Positions 35,788 through 48,539 of a DNA stretch of 64,000 nt are shown here, piece by piece. Positions within the stretch are counted from its first letter, which is position 1, and every line of letters starts with the position of its first letter. Made by a program: the position numbers and the translations under genes. Origin of the DNA: Mangifera indica (Eukaryota; Streptophyta; Magnoliopsida; Sapindales; Anacardiaceae); NCBI RefSeq assembly GCF_011075055.1, contig NC_058156.1:5704001-5768000 (forward strand), written 5' to 3'. Below the pieces are notes generated by a model that did not search any database, had not been told where the DNA came from, and saw nothing but the letters and a program-made list of their open reading frames with translations.

Positions 35788-37290
35788 ATTGCAGGTTCGT
35801 TCCAAAGGAAGAAGTTTGCATTTTTAAATTCGAATCGAAAAAAGTTAATTCGTGAGAAAAAGATATTTATACGAATTTTAACTCAAAATTTAATTTTATT
35901 TGTTAAATCTAGTTCATATATCATGTAAAGGGAGTATTTGGATATTTGATAATAATTTAGGGTTAAATAAAATGTTAAAAAAAAATATGGGTATTTTGAT
36001 ATTACACAATGTATGAAGGATTCAAATAAAATGTTAAGAATGGATAAATATATTTCAATACATGACAACATATGAGGGTGTTAAATGAAATATTAGATAA
36101 TTATAGGGGTTAAAAAAATGTTAGAAAATATGGGGATACATTGATAGTAAACATTGTAAGAAGATTTTTAATGAAATGTTATGAATAGATAGATACATTT
36201 TGATACAAGACAACATGTAAAAATATTAAATAAAATGTTAGATAATTATAGGAGTTAAATGAAATATTAAAAAAATATTGAGGCATTTTGCGTTTACATG
36301 CATTGCAAGGAACAGGAAAAAAATAAAAGTGTTATTTTATAAACCGGGAATCGCCTAGACCGAATTGGACTGTGGTTCATGTGCGAACCGACGATTCGAC
36401 CGCGGTCCAACCCAATTTCAACCTTACAACGGTTTTGTCTTCAACAGTACTTGGCTACAGTACCGGTTCACGGTTTGATCGGTCGGTCCAATCCGGTTTT
36501 TAAATACTTGATTGCAGGTTCGTTCAAAAGGAAGAAGTTTGCATTTTTAAATTCGAATCGAAAAAAGTCAATTCGTGAGAAAAAGATATTTATACGAATT
36601 TTAACTCAAAACTTAATTTTATTTGTTAAATCTAGTTCATATGTCATGTAAAAGGAGTATTTGGATATTTGATAATAATTTAGGGTTCAATAAAATGTTA
36701 AAAAAAAATATGGGTATTTTGATATTACACAATGTATGAAGGATTCAAATAAAATGTTAGGAATGGATAAATGTATTTCAATACATGACAAAATATGAGA
36801 GTGTTAAATAAAATATTAGATAATTATAGGGGTTAAAAAAAAGTTAGAAAATATGGGGGTACTTTGATAGTAAACATTGTAAGAAGATTTTTAATGAAAT
36901 GATAGGAATAAATAAATACATTTTGATACAAGACAACATGTAAAGATATTAAATAAAATGTTAGATAATTATATGAGTTAAATGAAATATTAAAAAAATA
37001 TGGAGGCATTTTGATATTAAATATTGTAAGACGGTTTTAAATGATATGTTAAGAGTAGATAGATGCATTTTTATACAAGACAATATGTGAGAGTGTTAAA
37101 TAAAATATTAGATAATTATAAGAAGTTAAAAAAAGTTAAAAAAATATGGGGGTCTTTTGATATTAAATATTGTAAGACAATTTTAAATAACATATTAAGA
37201 GTATATAAATACATTTTTATACAAGACAATATGTGAGGGTGTTGAATGAAATGTTAGATAATTATAGAAGGTTTAATAAACTGTTAGAAA
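35553..37290. repeat. segmental tandem duplication with ~145-bp satellite units
   Basis: 35553-36285 is duplicated as 36286-37010 or so (period about 723-733). The copied unit includes the last ~230 bp of the Pack-hAT, its right TSD (ATTGCAGG again at 36511-36518) and the flank. Within each copy, and continuing to 37290, a unit of about 143-149 bp recurs. Units begin near 35986, 36129, 36709, 36852, 36997 and 37146 with ATGGGGGT(A/C)(T/C)TTTGAT-like sequence, and contain ACATTGTAAGA, AATGTTAGATAATTATA and ATACAAGACAA. The duplication happened after the hAT inserted. Confidence 0.8.
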
Positions 37291-37504
37291 AATGTGGGGG
37301 TGCACTGGACACAACATATCACCTCTGCTCGGAAGTGTCGTGACTCATTCAGGGGTCATAACTTGCTATAGACACATTTTCTTTTATGAAAAGTATCCTA
37401 TAAAAAATTTTGAAAGTTTATAAAAATTTCATCCAAAACAGATATATAAACAAATATGGAAATGACAAATAAGAGCAAAACAAAGCTAAAATGTGAAAAC
37501 TACA

Positions 37505-38720
37505 TATTGGAATACCCTGGAAAGATGAAAACTGAAAAAACAAAAAAAAAAATAATTGAAATTTGAAATTTGAAATTTATACGTTGAAATACCTTAGAAT
37601 GTCAAAAACCAAAAAATCACAAAAAAATCTAAAAATACAAGTCGACATATCTTAAAATGATGAAAATAAAAAAATGACCCTGAATTGCTAAAACTAACTA
37701 TTGAAATACTCTGAAATGACAAAAACTGAAAAATCAAACTGAAATTTGAAAAGCACATGTCGAAATATCTAAGAATAATAATAAAAAAAAAATGAAATAA
37801 AATTTGAAAATAACATGTCTAAAAACCTAGAAATGACAAATATTAAAAATAAAACTAAAATTCAAAATTTGCATGTTCAAATACCCTAGAATGTGAAAAA
37901 CTTAAAAATCGCTTGAAAATCCAAAAAGTACAAGACAAAATATCTCAAAATAACAACAATAAAAAAACTGAACAAAAATTTTAAAACTATACGTCTAAAA
38001 ACCTAAAAAATGCAAATATTGAAAAAACGGAATAAAAATTTGAAATCTACATGTTGAAATAATCTAGAATGTCAAAAATCCAAAAATCGCTTGAAAATTT
38101 GAAAACTATGAGTTGAAATATTCCAGAATAATAACAATCGAAAAATTGGACAAAATTTTTAAAACTACATATCTAAAAACCTTACAATTATAAAAATTGA
38201 AAAAACATAACTGAAATTTGAATTATATACGTTGAAATACCTTAAAATATCAACAATAAAAAAATCACTTGAAAATTTGAAAAGTATGAGTCAATATATC
38301 CTAAAATGACCAAAAATTAAAAAAAAGGGATCTGAATTTTAAAGACTAAACGTTGAAATAGCTTAGAAACGAAAAAACCGAAATATTGAACTGAAATTAG
38401 GAAATTACATAAGAAAATGACCGTAGAAATCACAAAAATAATGAAACTGACATGATATTCGAAAACAACCTGTCCAAGAACCCTAAATTAGGAAAAACAA
38501 ACATGAAATTCGAAAACTAAACATTAAATTAGCTTAGTATAACAAAAACCAAAAAATTGATCTGACATTCCATAATTACATCATAAAACAGACCTAAAAA
38601 GCACAAAAATCAAGAAACAGACGTCAAATTCAAAATCTACATATTGAAAAACCTTAAAGTAGGAAAACCAGATATAAAATTCAAAAACTACACGTCAAAA
38701 AACTTAAGTGTGAAAAATAT
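37505..38720. repeat. degenerate tandem array, ~59-bp monomers in a ~177-bp three-monomer pattern
   Basis: Monomers share (C)TACATGTTGAAATACC-like starts and a (A)nTTTGAAA end. Three types alternate: A (GTTGAAATACCCTAGAATGT), B (GTTGAAATATC with ATAACAAT) and C (GTCTAAAAACCTAGAAATG). A-type starts at about 37876, 38052 and 38230 give a period of 176-178. The pattern decays towards both ends. No ORF. Confidence 0.75.
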
Positions 38721-39512
38721 TAATTTATCTTCTTATAAATTTTCTCCTCTCAAACAGGTCTAATATTTTTCTCTGATCCCCTTATCAATTTTCTAATCTT
38801 CTACATGTCCTATAGTTTAAAAAAGTCAATTTCCCCCAACCCCCTGGATTCCCCCATGGGTTAGTGTAAAATTTCTAACTAGCCCCGTGGATTTCCCCCT
38901 CTTCTCCTAGGCCCTAATATTTTGAAAAAGCTCAATTTCCCTTCATCCCATGGGCAATCGTTTCAACCCATGGGAGGTTTAATTTAGCTCGAGGAATCTA
39001 GGGGTCCCCTGAAACGGATCTCCAACCAATCTAACCTATTTTCCAACAAAAAAATCCTCATTTCAACCTCCAATTTCAACACAAATCAATTATACACATC
39101 CTATAACACAATAGCCCTAAAAAATTTCATACAAAACAACCAAGAATCAAAACATTTTATCTATTGTTCAAAATTGAAACCCTAAGTGTTCAAACCTCAA
39201 AATCTTCATCAAATCTCAACAATTCTAAAAATAGATTGATTCAAACAAGATTAGAGATGTGTACTAAACTTTTTTGCCATTTTTGGTAGCTAGAAAACAT
39301 AAAAAGTCGATGGAAAAGATGAAAATTGTTGCACTCGTGGAAGACCCGTGGGAGACCTATGGGGAAATGTGGAAAGGGATATGTAAAATTCTTGGTTTAT
39401 ATAAAAGGGCATTTTGGTCATTTCATCAAAAGAGGGCTTTTCATTTAATCCTTAGATTTTTGGGCAATTTTGTTTAATTCCCCTTTGTTTTAGGTAATTA
39501 ATTTAATTTCCC
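38721..39512 (-). repeat. possible gypsy LTR fragment, minus orientation
   Basis: Around 39390-39420 GGTTTATATAAAAGGGCATT resembles the promoter block GGGTTATATAAACCTTTTGG at 46493 of the well-defined chromovirus LTR in the same orientation. Upstream (38830-39000) are C-rich lines such as TTCCCCCAACCCCC and TTCCCCCTCTTC. The 67-codon ORF at 39274-39477 has no domain. Ends undefined; weak call. Confidence 0.3.
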
Positions 39513-39930
39513 TTAATTAAAATAGGTATGAAAGTTTTTGCCTAAATTATTTTTTAAGTAAATTTTGAGTGATTTTACTTTTCTAAGCAAATTTAATTTT
39601 ATTTCAAATAATATCTCTCTGTATTAATTAGGTCAAATTTGGTATGGTTTTTTCAACAACCTTTTTTTCTAGAGCATACTCTATGTTTGGTAAGTTATAA
39701 TCTGAAGATTCAAAAATTTATTTGAAATTAGATCAATTTTTGTATAATAAAATTGGAATAAAAAAATGAATATAAATATGAGGAATAGGTGCGAATGCGA
39801 GCGGATGTGTGCGATGCATGCAAGTGAGTGCGGGTGTATGTAGGTGCGTGTGGTGTGTGCAAATATATGTGAGTGTGTGAAGAGTGTAAATGCACAAAAA
39901 TTATGTGTGCGTTACAAAAATATGAATATA

Positions 39931-40008
<78 letters not shown>

Positions 40009-40425
40009 CGCACCCACATGTACCGCATGCACCTATATGGATTTGTACACACTCGTATATACCACACACACTTGCACGTACTCTCACGCACCACATGCAC
40101 CCACTTATATATGCACGAACCCACTTGCACTTACATCTATTTTTTGCGCTTATATTTATTTCTTCTTTCTAATTTGTATTATACTAAAAATTGATTTGTT
40201 TCCAAATAAATTTTTAAATCTTTGGATCATAACTTATTAAACACAGAGTATGCTCTAGAAGAAGAGATTGTCAAAAAAATTATACCGAATATAACATAAT
40301 TAGTAGAGAAGAGTATTATTGAAAATAAAATAAAATTAACTTTAAAAAATAAAATTACTGAAGATTTGCCTAAAAAAATTTAGACAAAAAGTTTCGTACC
40401 TATTTTAATTAATAACCCTTATTTA
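39513..40425. mobile_element. foldback/hairpin element with (AT)n loop
   Basis: The left arm from TTAATTAAAATAGGTATGAA (39513) is the inverted complement of the right arm ending TTTCGTACCTATTTTAATTA (about 40405-40424). Inner landmarks pair as well: TCTAGAGCATACTCTATG (39670) with CACAGAGTATGCTCTAGA (about 40242-40259), and TGTATAATAAAATTGG with its partner near 40170. The arms are about 430 bp. The centre is a 66-bp (AT)n (39941-40006) flanked by GT-rich (left) and AC-rich (right) complementary stretches. No transposase; TSD unclear. Small ORFs here encode only Tyr/Ile repeats. Confidence 0.8.
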
Positions 40426-42981
40426 TGAGTTTCATTGGTTCTGAATGGAGGGGTTTTACAAGTGATAGGCTTTGTAGTTGTAGGGAAGTAAATTAAATTG
40501 TTGCACACAATATTGGTTTAAAAATACTTTCACCTTTAAATGATATAAATAATATATTCTCACTTAAAATTAAATTTTTATTTAAAAAGTTAATATTATT
40601 ATAGTAAAATAGTCATTTTATTAGATATAAATTTTGAAAAAAAAATAAAAAATGTTTTAATGTCAAACCTAAATGTTTTTAAAATGACATGTAAACCGTT
40701 TAAAAGGTTTGAATATTTACAAATCAATCCCTAAAAATTTTTGAAAACCCTAATGTCAACGTCGTTTCTTCATCATCACCATGACCTCATCTTGTCACCT
40801 CCTAACGTTTAAAATATTACAACGATGTCCTGCTAGACTAAATTATGAACAATATTTTGGAATATTCAAAACTTTTGAAGGCAAATTTATATTGTCCTCT
40901 TCTTTTTTTCATAAATTATCATATTCATCTCATATATTTTGAAAATATTGATATAGACCCAATATTTATAATGTAACATTTACACCTCTAATTGGTTGCA
41001 TTTTGTTCAAGCCTTCGTAGTTATAACTATCATTTTTTAGGCTGTCGAGGAGCATTATGAAAATTTTAAAACACCCTTGAAGTTTTTTTTAATTTTCAAA
41101 ACCCCTAAATATTTTCATTAATGCCTCTAATATTTTCAAAAATTACATTTTCACTTTAAACATATAATTATATGTTATTGACACCCTTATCTAATTTTTA
41201 TTAATTTTGAATTATATGATACTTTAAAAAATAAAATTGTAGGAATAAAATGATAATTTTATTTTCAAACACTATCAAATTTTTTTAATTAATAGAATTT
41301 GATTTTAGATAGGAAAGTATTATTTATATAATCTTGCAATGGAAATTATTTTTAGGGCAAACCTAAAGTAGTGGGAAAATGTAATTTACTCGTTGTGTGA
41401 TAGGTTCATCGAGTGTTCCATTTATGTTCCTAATTTGACTAATGGTGAAAGTGGGTTATGTCCAAATAAATTTAGCATGACTCCACTTTAGCATCACCCA
41501 TAAATTCAAGGGTTACGTGAAGACAAGTAAATATGGGTGGCCGTGTTAAAGTTAGCAATTTCAACCTAACCTACTAATCCGACATAATACAATATGAAAA
41601 GTATCAGATTAAAAATGAGTTTTTTGATATGAAATTTATTTTTGATTAATTTGATATAATTCAAAATTAAATCAAATAGTATTAAGGTTCACACAACAAT
41701 AATTTGACAAAACTCGAATCGATACAAATATTTTGGAGAAATTATTTTAAGATATTACATACAACTATATCTTTGTATAATTATAAATACTTATATTATT
41801 GTTTATTTTTATTTAAATATTTTATTTTCTTATTAAATATTAAGAATTTGATTTAGTTAATCTGACTATAGATGTGTTTGTTCAAAGGTCTTATTCATAT
41901 TAAAATTATATGTTGCATTTTTATAGCAAAAAATTGAAATCTTTACAGATTGCATATAATGTATCTTTGTTTAATATAATTACTCATATAATTTTGTATT
42001 TTTATTTAAATATTTTATTTTATTATTAAGTAATAAGAATTTTATTTGATTAGTCAGATTATTGGCGTGTTTTAAAAGTTTTAGTACGTAAATGTTTAAA
42101 ACATTTGTCAATAAAACAAAATGTTATGTTATATGTTTTATTAATAATAGTTTGAGATAATTTGAAGAAGAAATTAAAATGATAAAAATACTTTGGAGAG
42201 TGAAAACAATAGATAATTTCATGTCAAATTAGGTCAGGTCGATCAACTCGAATATTATAAGGATGAGTTAGAGTTAAAAAATTTTGATATGATTTTAATT
42301 CGGATTAAGATTACAGTTGAAAGTTGCTAATACGAAACTCAAATTGACACGGTACAAATACAATCTAATAATACGAATTACCATGTCTAGGTCGTGTTGA
42401 GGTTTTACAAAAGGTTTTTAGATCAATTTGGTATGATGTATAAAAGTTAAAAATTTTAAAAAATTAAATAATATATAAATATTAAAATTTTGACAAGCCT
42501 ATGGCGTTATAGTTCATCATACAGTAGTTGTGTCCCTGACTTTCAAATTTTGTAAACTGAGACACCAATAATATGATGGGTTATACCAAATTTAAATTTT
42601 AACATGAGAGTTCGGTTCATTATATTAAATTTGCACTCAAATTCATCTTTGTTAAACTTCATTAAATTCATATTTAAGCATCGACTCTCATCAGCCAAAC
42701 TAAGATTCAGCAAATCTCAATTCAGTTTTAATTATGCTCAAATCCATCGTTAGTTGACAAGACTAGATTTGACCGTGTCTAATAAGTTAATAGTCGAAAT
42801 ATTAAAGCCAAAATTTTTGCACGGTCTCCATGAATTTTCCAACCCATCACATCAAATGTAGTCGTTTGGTTAAAACCTTATTTATGGTTGCACTCAAAGC
42901 TTTGTTTACATCTAGCACGGGCAAAATTTTATACTATTCATCAATTTAATAGATACATATTAAAAAAAAATTAAAATTATG
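40426..42981. other. AT-rich intergenic sequence with a possible MITE at 41540-42395
   Basis: No gene. 41540-42395 has a left segment GTTAGCAATTTCAACCTAAC and a right segment ACGAATTACCATGTCTAGG, related to the termini of the family seen in CBL intron 2, and contains two similar internal blocks (AATATTTTATTTTNTTATTAA near 41815 and 42010). 40430-41530 and 42400-42980 are plain AT-rich sequence with no visible structure. Confidence 0.4.
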
Positions 42982-44056
42982 ATTTTTAACAATATTTTGA
43001 AAATCAGATCGAATTAATCGGTTCAACCAGTTTAATCGGAAACCGACTTCAAATCCAATCTAGTTGATGTGAAAATACGATTTAGTAAATAGCTCGATCA
43101 AATCCGGTCAAAATTGGAGAACCAGACAAACCGATCAGAATTGAAAAAACCAGGTTTGACTTTAAAATTTCAACAAACACTGCACATTATTATTAATTCC
43201 AACAAACCGAGTTTGGCTCCCTTGATAGCTTGTATCTTCTCAACCTAGGTTACTTAATTAATAAAATATTATTATATTATTAATTTATTAACATAAAACA
43301 AAACCCTAAAGATTCCCAATTCACAATTTCACTTAAACAAAATATCTCCCAGCAGGCACAACGTCTTCTTCTTTTCGTTGGTAAATCCTCTTCTTATTGA
43401 TTTATTATTTATTTCCTTATTTGCTTAAATGGGTTTACTTTAATTTGTGGTCCCAATGCTTTTTTTCTATTTGAAAGGGAGATGATCTTTGTTTTTGTTT
43501 ACTGAAATCCATTCTATTAATGTTTCAGTTTTAGTTTTTTGGTGTTGGGTAGTTGATTAAATCATAGCATTGTTGATACTTTGATATTGGTGTTTGAAAT
43601 TGTTTAACAAACAAAAGAATCATGTTAGGTCGTGTTAAAGACAACTGAGTTAAACCATTGCCTATAAAAACTGCTACCCTAAGGTGCTGATTAGAAGCTA
43701 TTAAATTTGTTTTTTCAGTTAATTATATATAAAACCACCCACTTTGCTACTTCAATTTTATCATGTTATAAATTATAATTACTGGAGCTCCAACATTCTA
43801 CCTTTCCAAGCAAGTTAAAAATTCTAATGTGACATTTCATAGAAATCTCCCAATAGTGAATTATTGAAAATTATTTGCAGTTAAGTTTGTATAATCCTTG
43901 ACCATTTTTTTTGCTATGATAAGTGATGAATGAGAACATTCAATTCTTGGTAGATTAAAAAATCACATGTCTAAGTTAGTGTGTCCATTTTACCTTATTG
44001 AAAAATGTTTGCTTGTAATAATGTCATTGTACATGATAGTTTATTTTTTCAGTGAA

Positions 44057-44434
44057 ATGGAAAACATATCATCAAGGTCAACACCATCTTCTGAGGCAGA
44101 TTCTAGACAACAAGCATCTTTCGAACACTCCATACAAAAAAAAAAAAAGATATAGCATGGAAGTATATTAGTGAGGGAAGTAATTCTAATGGGAAGAAGG
44201 TGTTAATATGTGGATTTTGTCAAAAACAAATAACAGGTAGAGGTATTATAGAATGAAGCAGCATTTAGCTAGAGAAAGAGGTAATGTTGATCCATGTAAG
44301 AAGGTTACTGGAGATGTTCGATTTCAAATAAAAGAGTCGTTATAGGAAAATATTGATAAAGACAAAGAAAGAAGGGGATTATATAATGAACATGATGATA
44401 TTCAAGAGATTTCTGAGTATTAGTCTAGAAGTTC
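44057..44434 (+). pseudogene. hAT transposase, N-terminal part (BED zinc finger)
   Basis: It starts at ATG 44057 (MENISSRSTPSSEADSRQQA). After a poly-A frameshift near 44140-44153 it continues DIAWKYISEGSNSNGKK, then the BED finger VLICGFCQKQITG and RYYRMKQHLARERGNVDPCK, with Cys-x2-Cys and His/Cys ligands in place. A stop at about 44342 (ESL*) and another near 44421 follow. An intron ends just before the ATG region (TTTTTTCAG at about 44045-44052). The gypsy complex begins at 44435, cutting the gene after codons for an acidic linker. The BED domain binds DNA at the element ends. Dead because of the stops, a frameshift and the insertion. Confidence 0.82.
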
Positions 44435-44782
44435 TGTAACCTCTCCTAACAAATAGGTGTGTTACAGAAAAACGGCAAGAGTTCCCCTATTTTAGAGGGC
44501 CCGGGGAAAATTTTCTTCTTTTTAATTATACTCTGTAACACTCCCAATTAGCAATTCACATAAACCAGTCCTACCAACCGACTGGATTTTCATCAACTTA
44601 ATCACAATTAATAAAATAAGTACATAATAATAACCATCATAAAAAATTATCACCCACAGAAACTTTACAACCAATTTTCATAACTAGCCATATATATATA
44701 CATATATAGATATAGCTATACACAATCACATATATACATATAAGAAACAAAATATATACATATCCACCAACATCTATATCAA

Positions 44783-44843
<61 letters not shown>

Positions 44844-46796
44844 TATATTCATATATACATCAAAACATATAAATCAACAAAATTATGGTGCCTTTCTCCC
44901 TTAGCCTCATGTCTTACTAGTGCTCCCCGGGAACCCTTGCTGTAACTCTTTACCTGTAAAATATTAAATTAAACGGAGTGAGCGACCACGACCCAGTAAG
45001 AAAATCATACTCAATACTCAAAGTATTTCTTATCAGTACTAATCTCTTTCATACTCAACGTGTTTGAGCCATTTACAACAAACTAATTGACATAGAACAC
45101 GCATTAAACACATATCATAATTTTTTTCTTTCACCCATTTATTCATTTCCTTACTATACAGATATGATTCACTCATTATGATTTATGCATGTATGAGTGC
45201 CATGACTTTTTTATTTTCTGATTGTACATCTTTCTCAACTATTTATCAGCCACATAGGCTTGTATGCATAATTCTAATGCAAATGACTTTCATAAAATAA
45301 TTACTAATTCTTTCTCTCTCTTTCTTTTTTTTTTTAAATATTTTCATTGACTAGTCTAGACTACATATGATAGTACTTGCAGTCACCATATAAGGTACAA
45401 TTCTCTCTTACACGCATTTTTTTCTTTGCTGTCCACACAGTACAGCTAATATTTTTTTTTGTCGTCCACACAGTACAACTGATATTTTTCTTTACTGTCC
45501 ACACAGTACAACTCGCGTGTAAGGATTTTAAACATGCTTTCTGCTTTTGGACAACTCACGTGTAAGGATTTTAAGCATACTTTCTGCTTTCCTGTATCAT
45601 ATGAGTCATTATAAAACCAAAAATACTTGTTTTCCATTTTCTGAAAACATGCATAACTTAGAAAATGTTTTTCCTCTTTCTTTATTTTTTCTGAAATCAT
45701 GCATATGCTATGATTCCTCATGTATGCATGTATAACCATAATATGAAATATGCACATTCATTGTTTTCCCTTATTCTTTTCACTCCTTATCAAACATCAT
45801 ATTATTTTCTCATGCATTTATATATATCTCATGCATCAAATTAATTTCAAAATATATAATATAAACTTAATATAAGGGTTATTCCACATATCATGTACAT
45901 AATTAAGCAAAAATTAACCTCATGGATAAAATTACATATTTACCCTTAACACAAATTCTTTCATCAATTCATCATTTCTCATATATTCAACACACAAAAT
46001 CCACAAAGCTAACCCTAGGAATATGAAATGTCTAAAATAACCTTATGGCCAAAAATTACATCATGAATCATAATGAATTTCTTTATCCTTTTAAGCATAA
46101 ATCACCTTAATTCTAATACCTTACACACTTATATAAGTAAAGGTTATTTAAATAACCTAACTCAAATTACTTCAAGTATGTAAAGTATGAAATTCTTATC
46201 TTTTCCTTGGTAATTAGGTGATTTAAGCTTATCCTCTTTCTTTTCTTCTTCATAACAACCTTAATCAACCAAAAATATAATCATCCATCAAAACTCTAAA
46301 TTTCACATCTCTTAAAAATTAAATTTCTTACCTTAGAACTGACCAGAATTGATAGATCTACACCTTTTATAACTGGAGGCTTTGAAAATTAGGTGGTTTA
46401 GTTAGGTTTTTTGATGAATTTTGATTGAAGGAAAGTTTTAGCTAAAAATAATGGAGGTTCTCGGCAAATGAAGAAGAAAATGAATAGGTTATGGGTTATA
46501 TAAACCTTTTGGACAAATTTGCCCTTCACCTTTTCCGTAATTGACTATTTTATCCTTAGCCAATTACCAAAAACCCTTAGCACCACCATATAATTTCAAG
46601 TATGCCATTCAATGTCATTCCCACTTTGTCTCTTAATTCCTTCTAAAATGACCATTTTACCTCCTTTGAAAATTATTGCTTATTTAGTAGTTTCTATAAT
46701 TCTTTTACAATTTCTTTAAACAATAAGTTATAAAATCAACTCTAGGGGTAATTTTGGAAGTGGAGTTTACTGACATACTTGAATCCGGGTGTTACA
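44435..46796 (-). repeat. gypsy 3' LTR, complete (2362 bp)
   Basis: On the minus strand it runs from TGTAACACCCGGATTC (46796) to GGAGAGGTTACA (44435). The purine tract AAGGGGGGAAGAAA precedes it (46797-46810, minus strand). A TATA-like TTTATATAACCC lies on the minus strand near 46500, about 300 bp into the LTR, and a donor-like GGTAAGAAATTT near 46330. It contains an (AT)n tract at 44788-44840 and three short repeats of GTCCACACAGTACAACT near 45430-45515. Small ORFs in it are not genes. Confidence 0.88.
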
Positions 46797-48107
46797 TTTC
46801 TTCCCCCCTTACAAGGATTTCATCCTTGAAATTTTAAATAAATAGGTTAGAAAATCTCTCTCTCATTTGTTGCTCAACCTTCTATGTGGCTTCTTTCCCT
46901 TTATGATTTTTCCATAATACTTTCATTAATGGAATTGTCTTATTTCGGAGCTCTTTTATTTTTCTGTCTAGTATCTGCACCGGTTGCTCCTCATAAGCTA
47001 AATTTTCTTTTAATTCCACATCATCTGATCAAGACATGTGAAGGATCGCTAATGTACTTTCTCAATAAAGAAATATGAAATACATTATGAACCCAATCCA
47101 TACTAGGTGGAAATGCAAGTCTATAAGCCACCTTGCCCACTATTTCTAAAATTTCAAATGGGCCAATAAATCTTGGAGCAAGTTTTCCTTTTCTTCCAAA
47201 TCTCATCACGTGCTTATAAGGGGCTACTTTCACAAAAACTTTATCACCCGGTTGAAACTCTACTTCTTTCCTTTTCAAATCTGCATAGCTCTGTTGTCTG
47301 TCCTGAGCTTGCTTCAATCTAGTCTTGATAGTCTTTATATCTTCTACCATCCTCTGGGTTAACTCAAGCCCAAGAACTTGACTCAAATCATCTCGCTCTC
47401 CTATGTCATCCTAATGTAATGGAGATCCACACTTTCTTCCATAAAGTGCCTCATATGGCGCCATTTTAATAATGGACTGGTAACTATTATTATATGCAAA
47501 TTCTATCAATGGAACCATTTCATGCCAAGTCATTTTGTGATCTAAACAACAGGCCCTCAACATATCCTCTAGTATTTGATTCACTCTTTTTGTCTGGCCA
47601 TCTGTTTGAGGATGATATGCTGTGTTAAATGCTAGCCTAGTACTCAATGCTCTTGTAAGCTACCCCAAAAAGCTGAAACAAATCTAGGGTCTCTATCTGA
47701 CATAATAGTTTTGGGTATGCCATGTAATCTCACAATCTCCCGTACATAAATCTGGGCCAATTGATCTGAAGTAAAACTATCTTTTACTGGAATAAAATGT
47801 GTCGATTTAGTCAATCTATCTACAATCACCTATACTGCATTATAGCCTTTTTGTACTTGAGGTAGGCCAATGATGAAATCCATTGAAATATCTTCCCATT
47901 TCCATTCAGGAACACTAAGTGGGTGAAGTAAACCTGAAGGTCTCTGATGCTCGGCCTTGACCTGTTGACATACCAAACACTTAGCTACATAGTCACCAAT
48001 ATATTTCTTCATACCTATCCACCAATAAGTTTTCTTTAAATCCTGATATATCTTTACCCCCCCAGGGTGGGCAGTGTAAAGTGTATCATGTGCTTTGATA
48101 CAAAAAA
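46797..48107 (-). pseudogene. gypsy chromovirus integrase and chromodomain, 5'-truncated
   Basis: Minus-strand order: HPGGVKIYQDLKKTYWW and the zinc-binding CLVCQQVKAEHQRP (48060-47950), MDFIIGLP with the first catalytic Asp, VIVDRLTKSTHFIPV, the second Asp in SDRDPRFVSAFW, then [68 protein letters not shown] and a chromodomain tail (VEEAT, VEQQMRERFSNLF) ending near 46820. The third catalytic residue, Glu in TER, is Lys here. One in-frame TAG replaces Trp (NAV*VIVD, at 47830), and there is a frameshift near 47650 and a stop at 47021 before the chromodomain. The polyprotein portion before integrase is absent: the LTR end at 48108 joins directly to it. Confidence 0.92.
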
Positions 48108-48455
48108 TGTAACCTCTCCTAACCAATAGGTGTGTTACAGAAAAACGGCAAGAGTTTCCCTATTTTAGAGGGCCCGGGGAAAATTTTCTTCTTTTTAGTT
48201 ATGTCTTGTAACACTCCCAATTAGCAATTCACATAAACCAGTCCTACCAACCGACTAGATTTTCATCAACTTAATCACAATTAATAAAATAAGTACATAA
48301 TACTAACCATCATAAAAATTATCACCCACGGAAACTTTACAACCAATTTTCATAACTAGCCATATATATATACATATATAGATATAGCTATACACAATCA
48401 CATATATACATATAAGAAACAAAATATATACATATCCACCAATATCTACATCAAG

Positions 48456-48535
<80 letters not shown>

Positions 48536-48539
48536 TATA
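48108..48539 (-). repeat. gypsy 5' LTR, terminal 430 bp
   Basis: Nearly identical to 44435-44847: TGTAACCTCTCCTAAC, the AGGGCCCGGGGAAAATTTTC block, GTAACACTCCCAATTAGC, and the (AT)n tract (here 48463-48532). It ends at TGCATATA (48532-48539), which is shared with the inverted integrase sequence that follows, so the junction has 8 bp of microhomology. In the 3' LTR the sequence continues TTCATATATACATC instead. Confidence 0.88.

Noticed and set aside
35553..38720. CRISPR-like arrays
   Set aside because: Repeats are contiguous and degenerate with no unique spacers; the window is a plant nuclear genome.
39728..40194. Overlapping ORFs of 72-122 codons on both strands around the (AT)n at 39.94-40.0 kb
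   Set aside because: They are Tyr/Ile (YIYI) translations of the AT microsatellite plus the GT/AC-rich arms; no domain, and both strands are equally open.
44637..44852. ORFs at 44637-44852 and 48303-48536 (minus)
   Set aside because: LTR sequence plus (AT)n-encoded YIYI; duplicated only because the LTR is.
47021..48126. An intact gypsy integrase gene
   Set aside because: One TAG in place of Trp, a frameshift, the catalytic Glu changed to Lys and no upstream pol: not functional.
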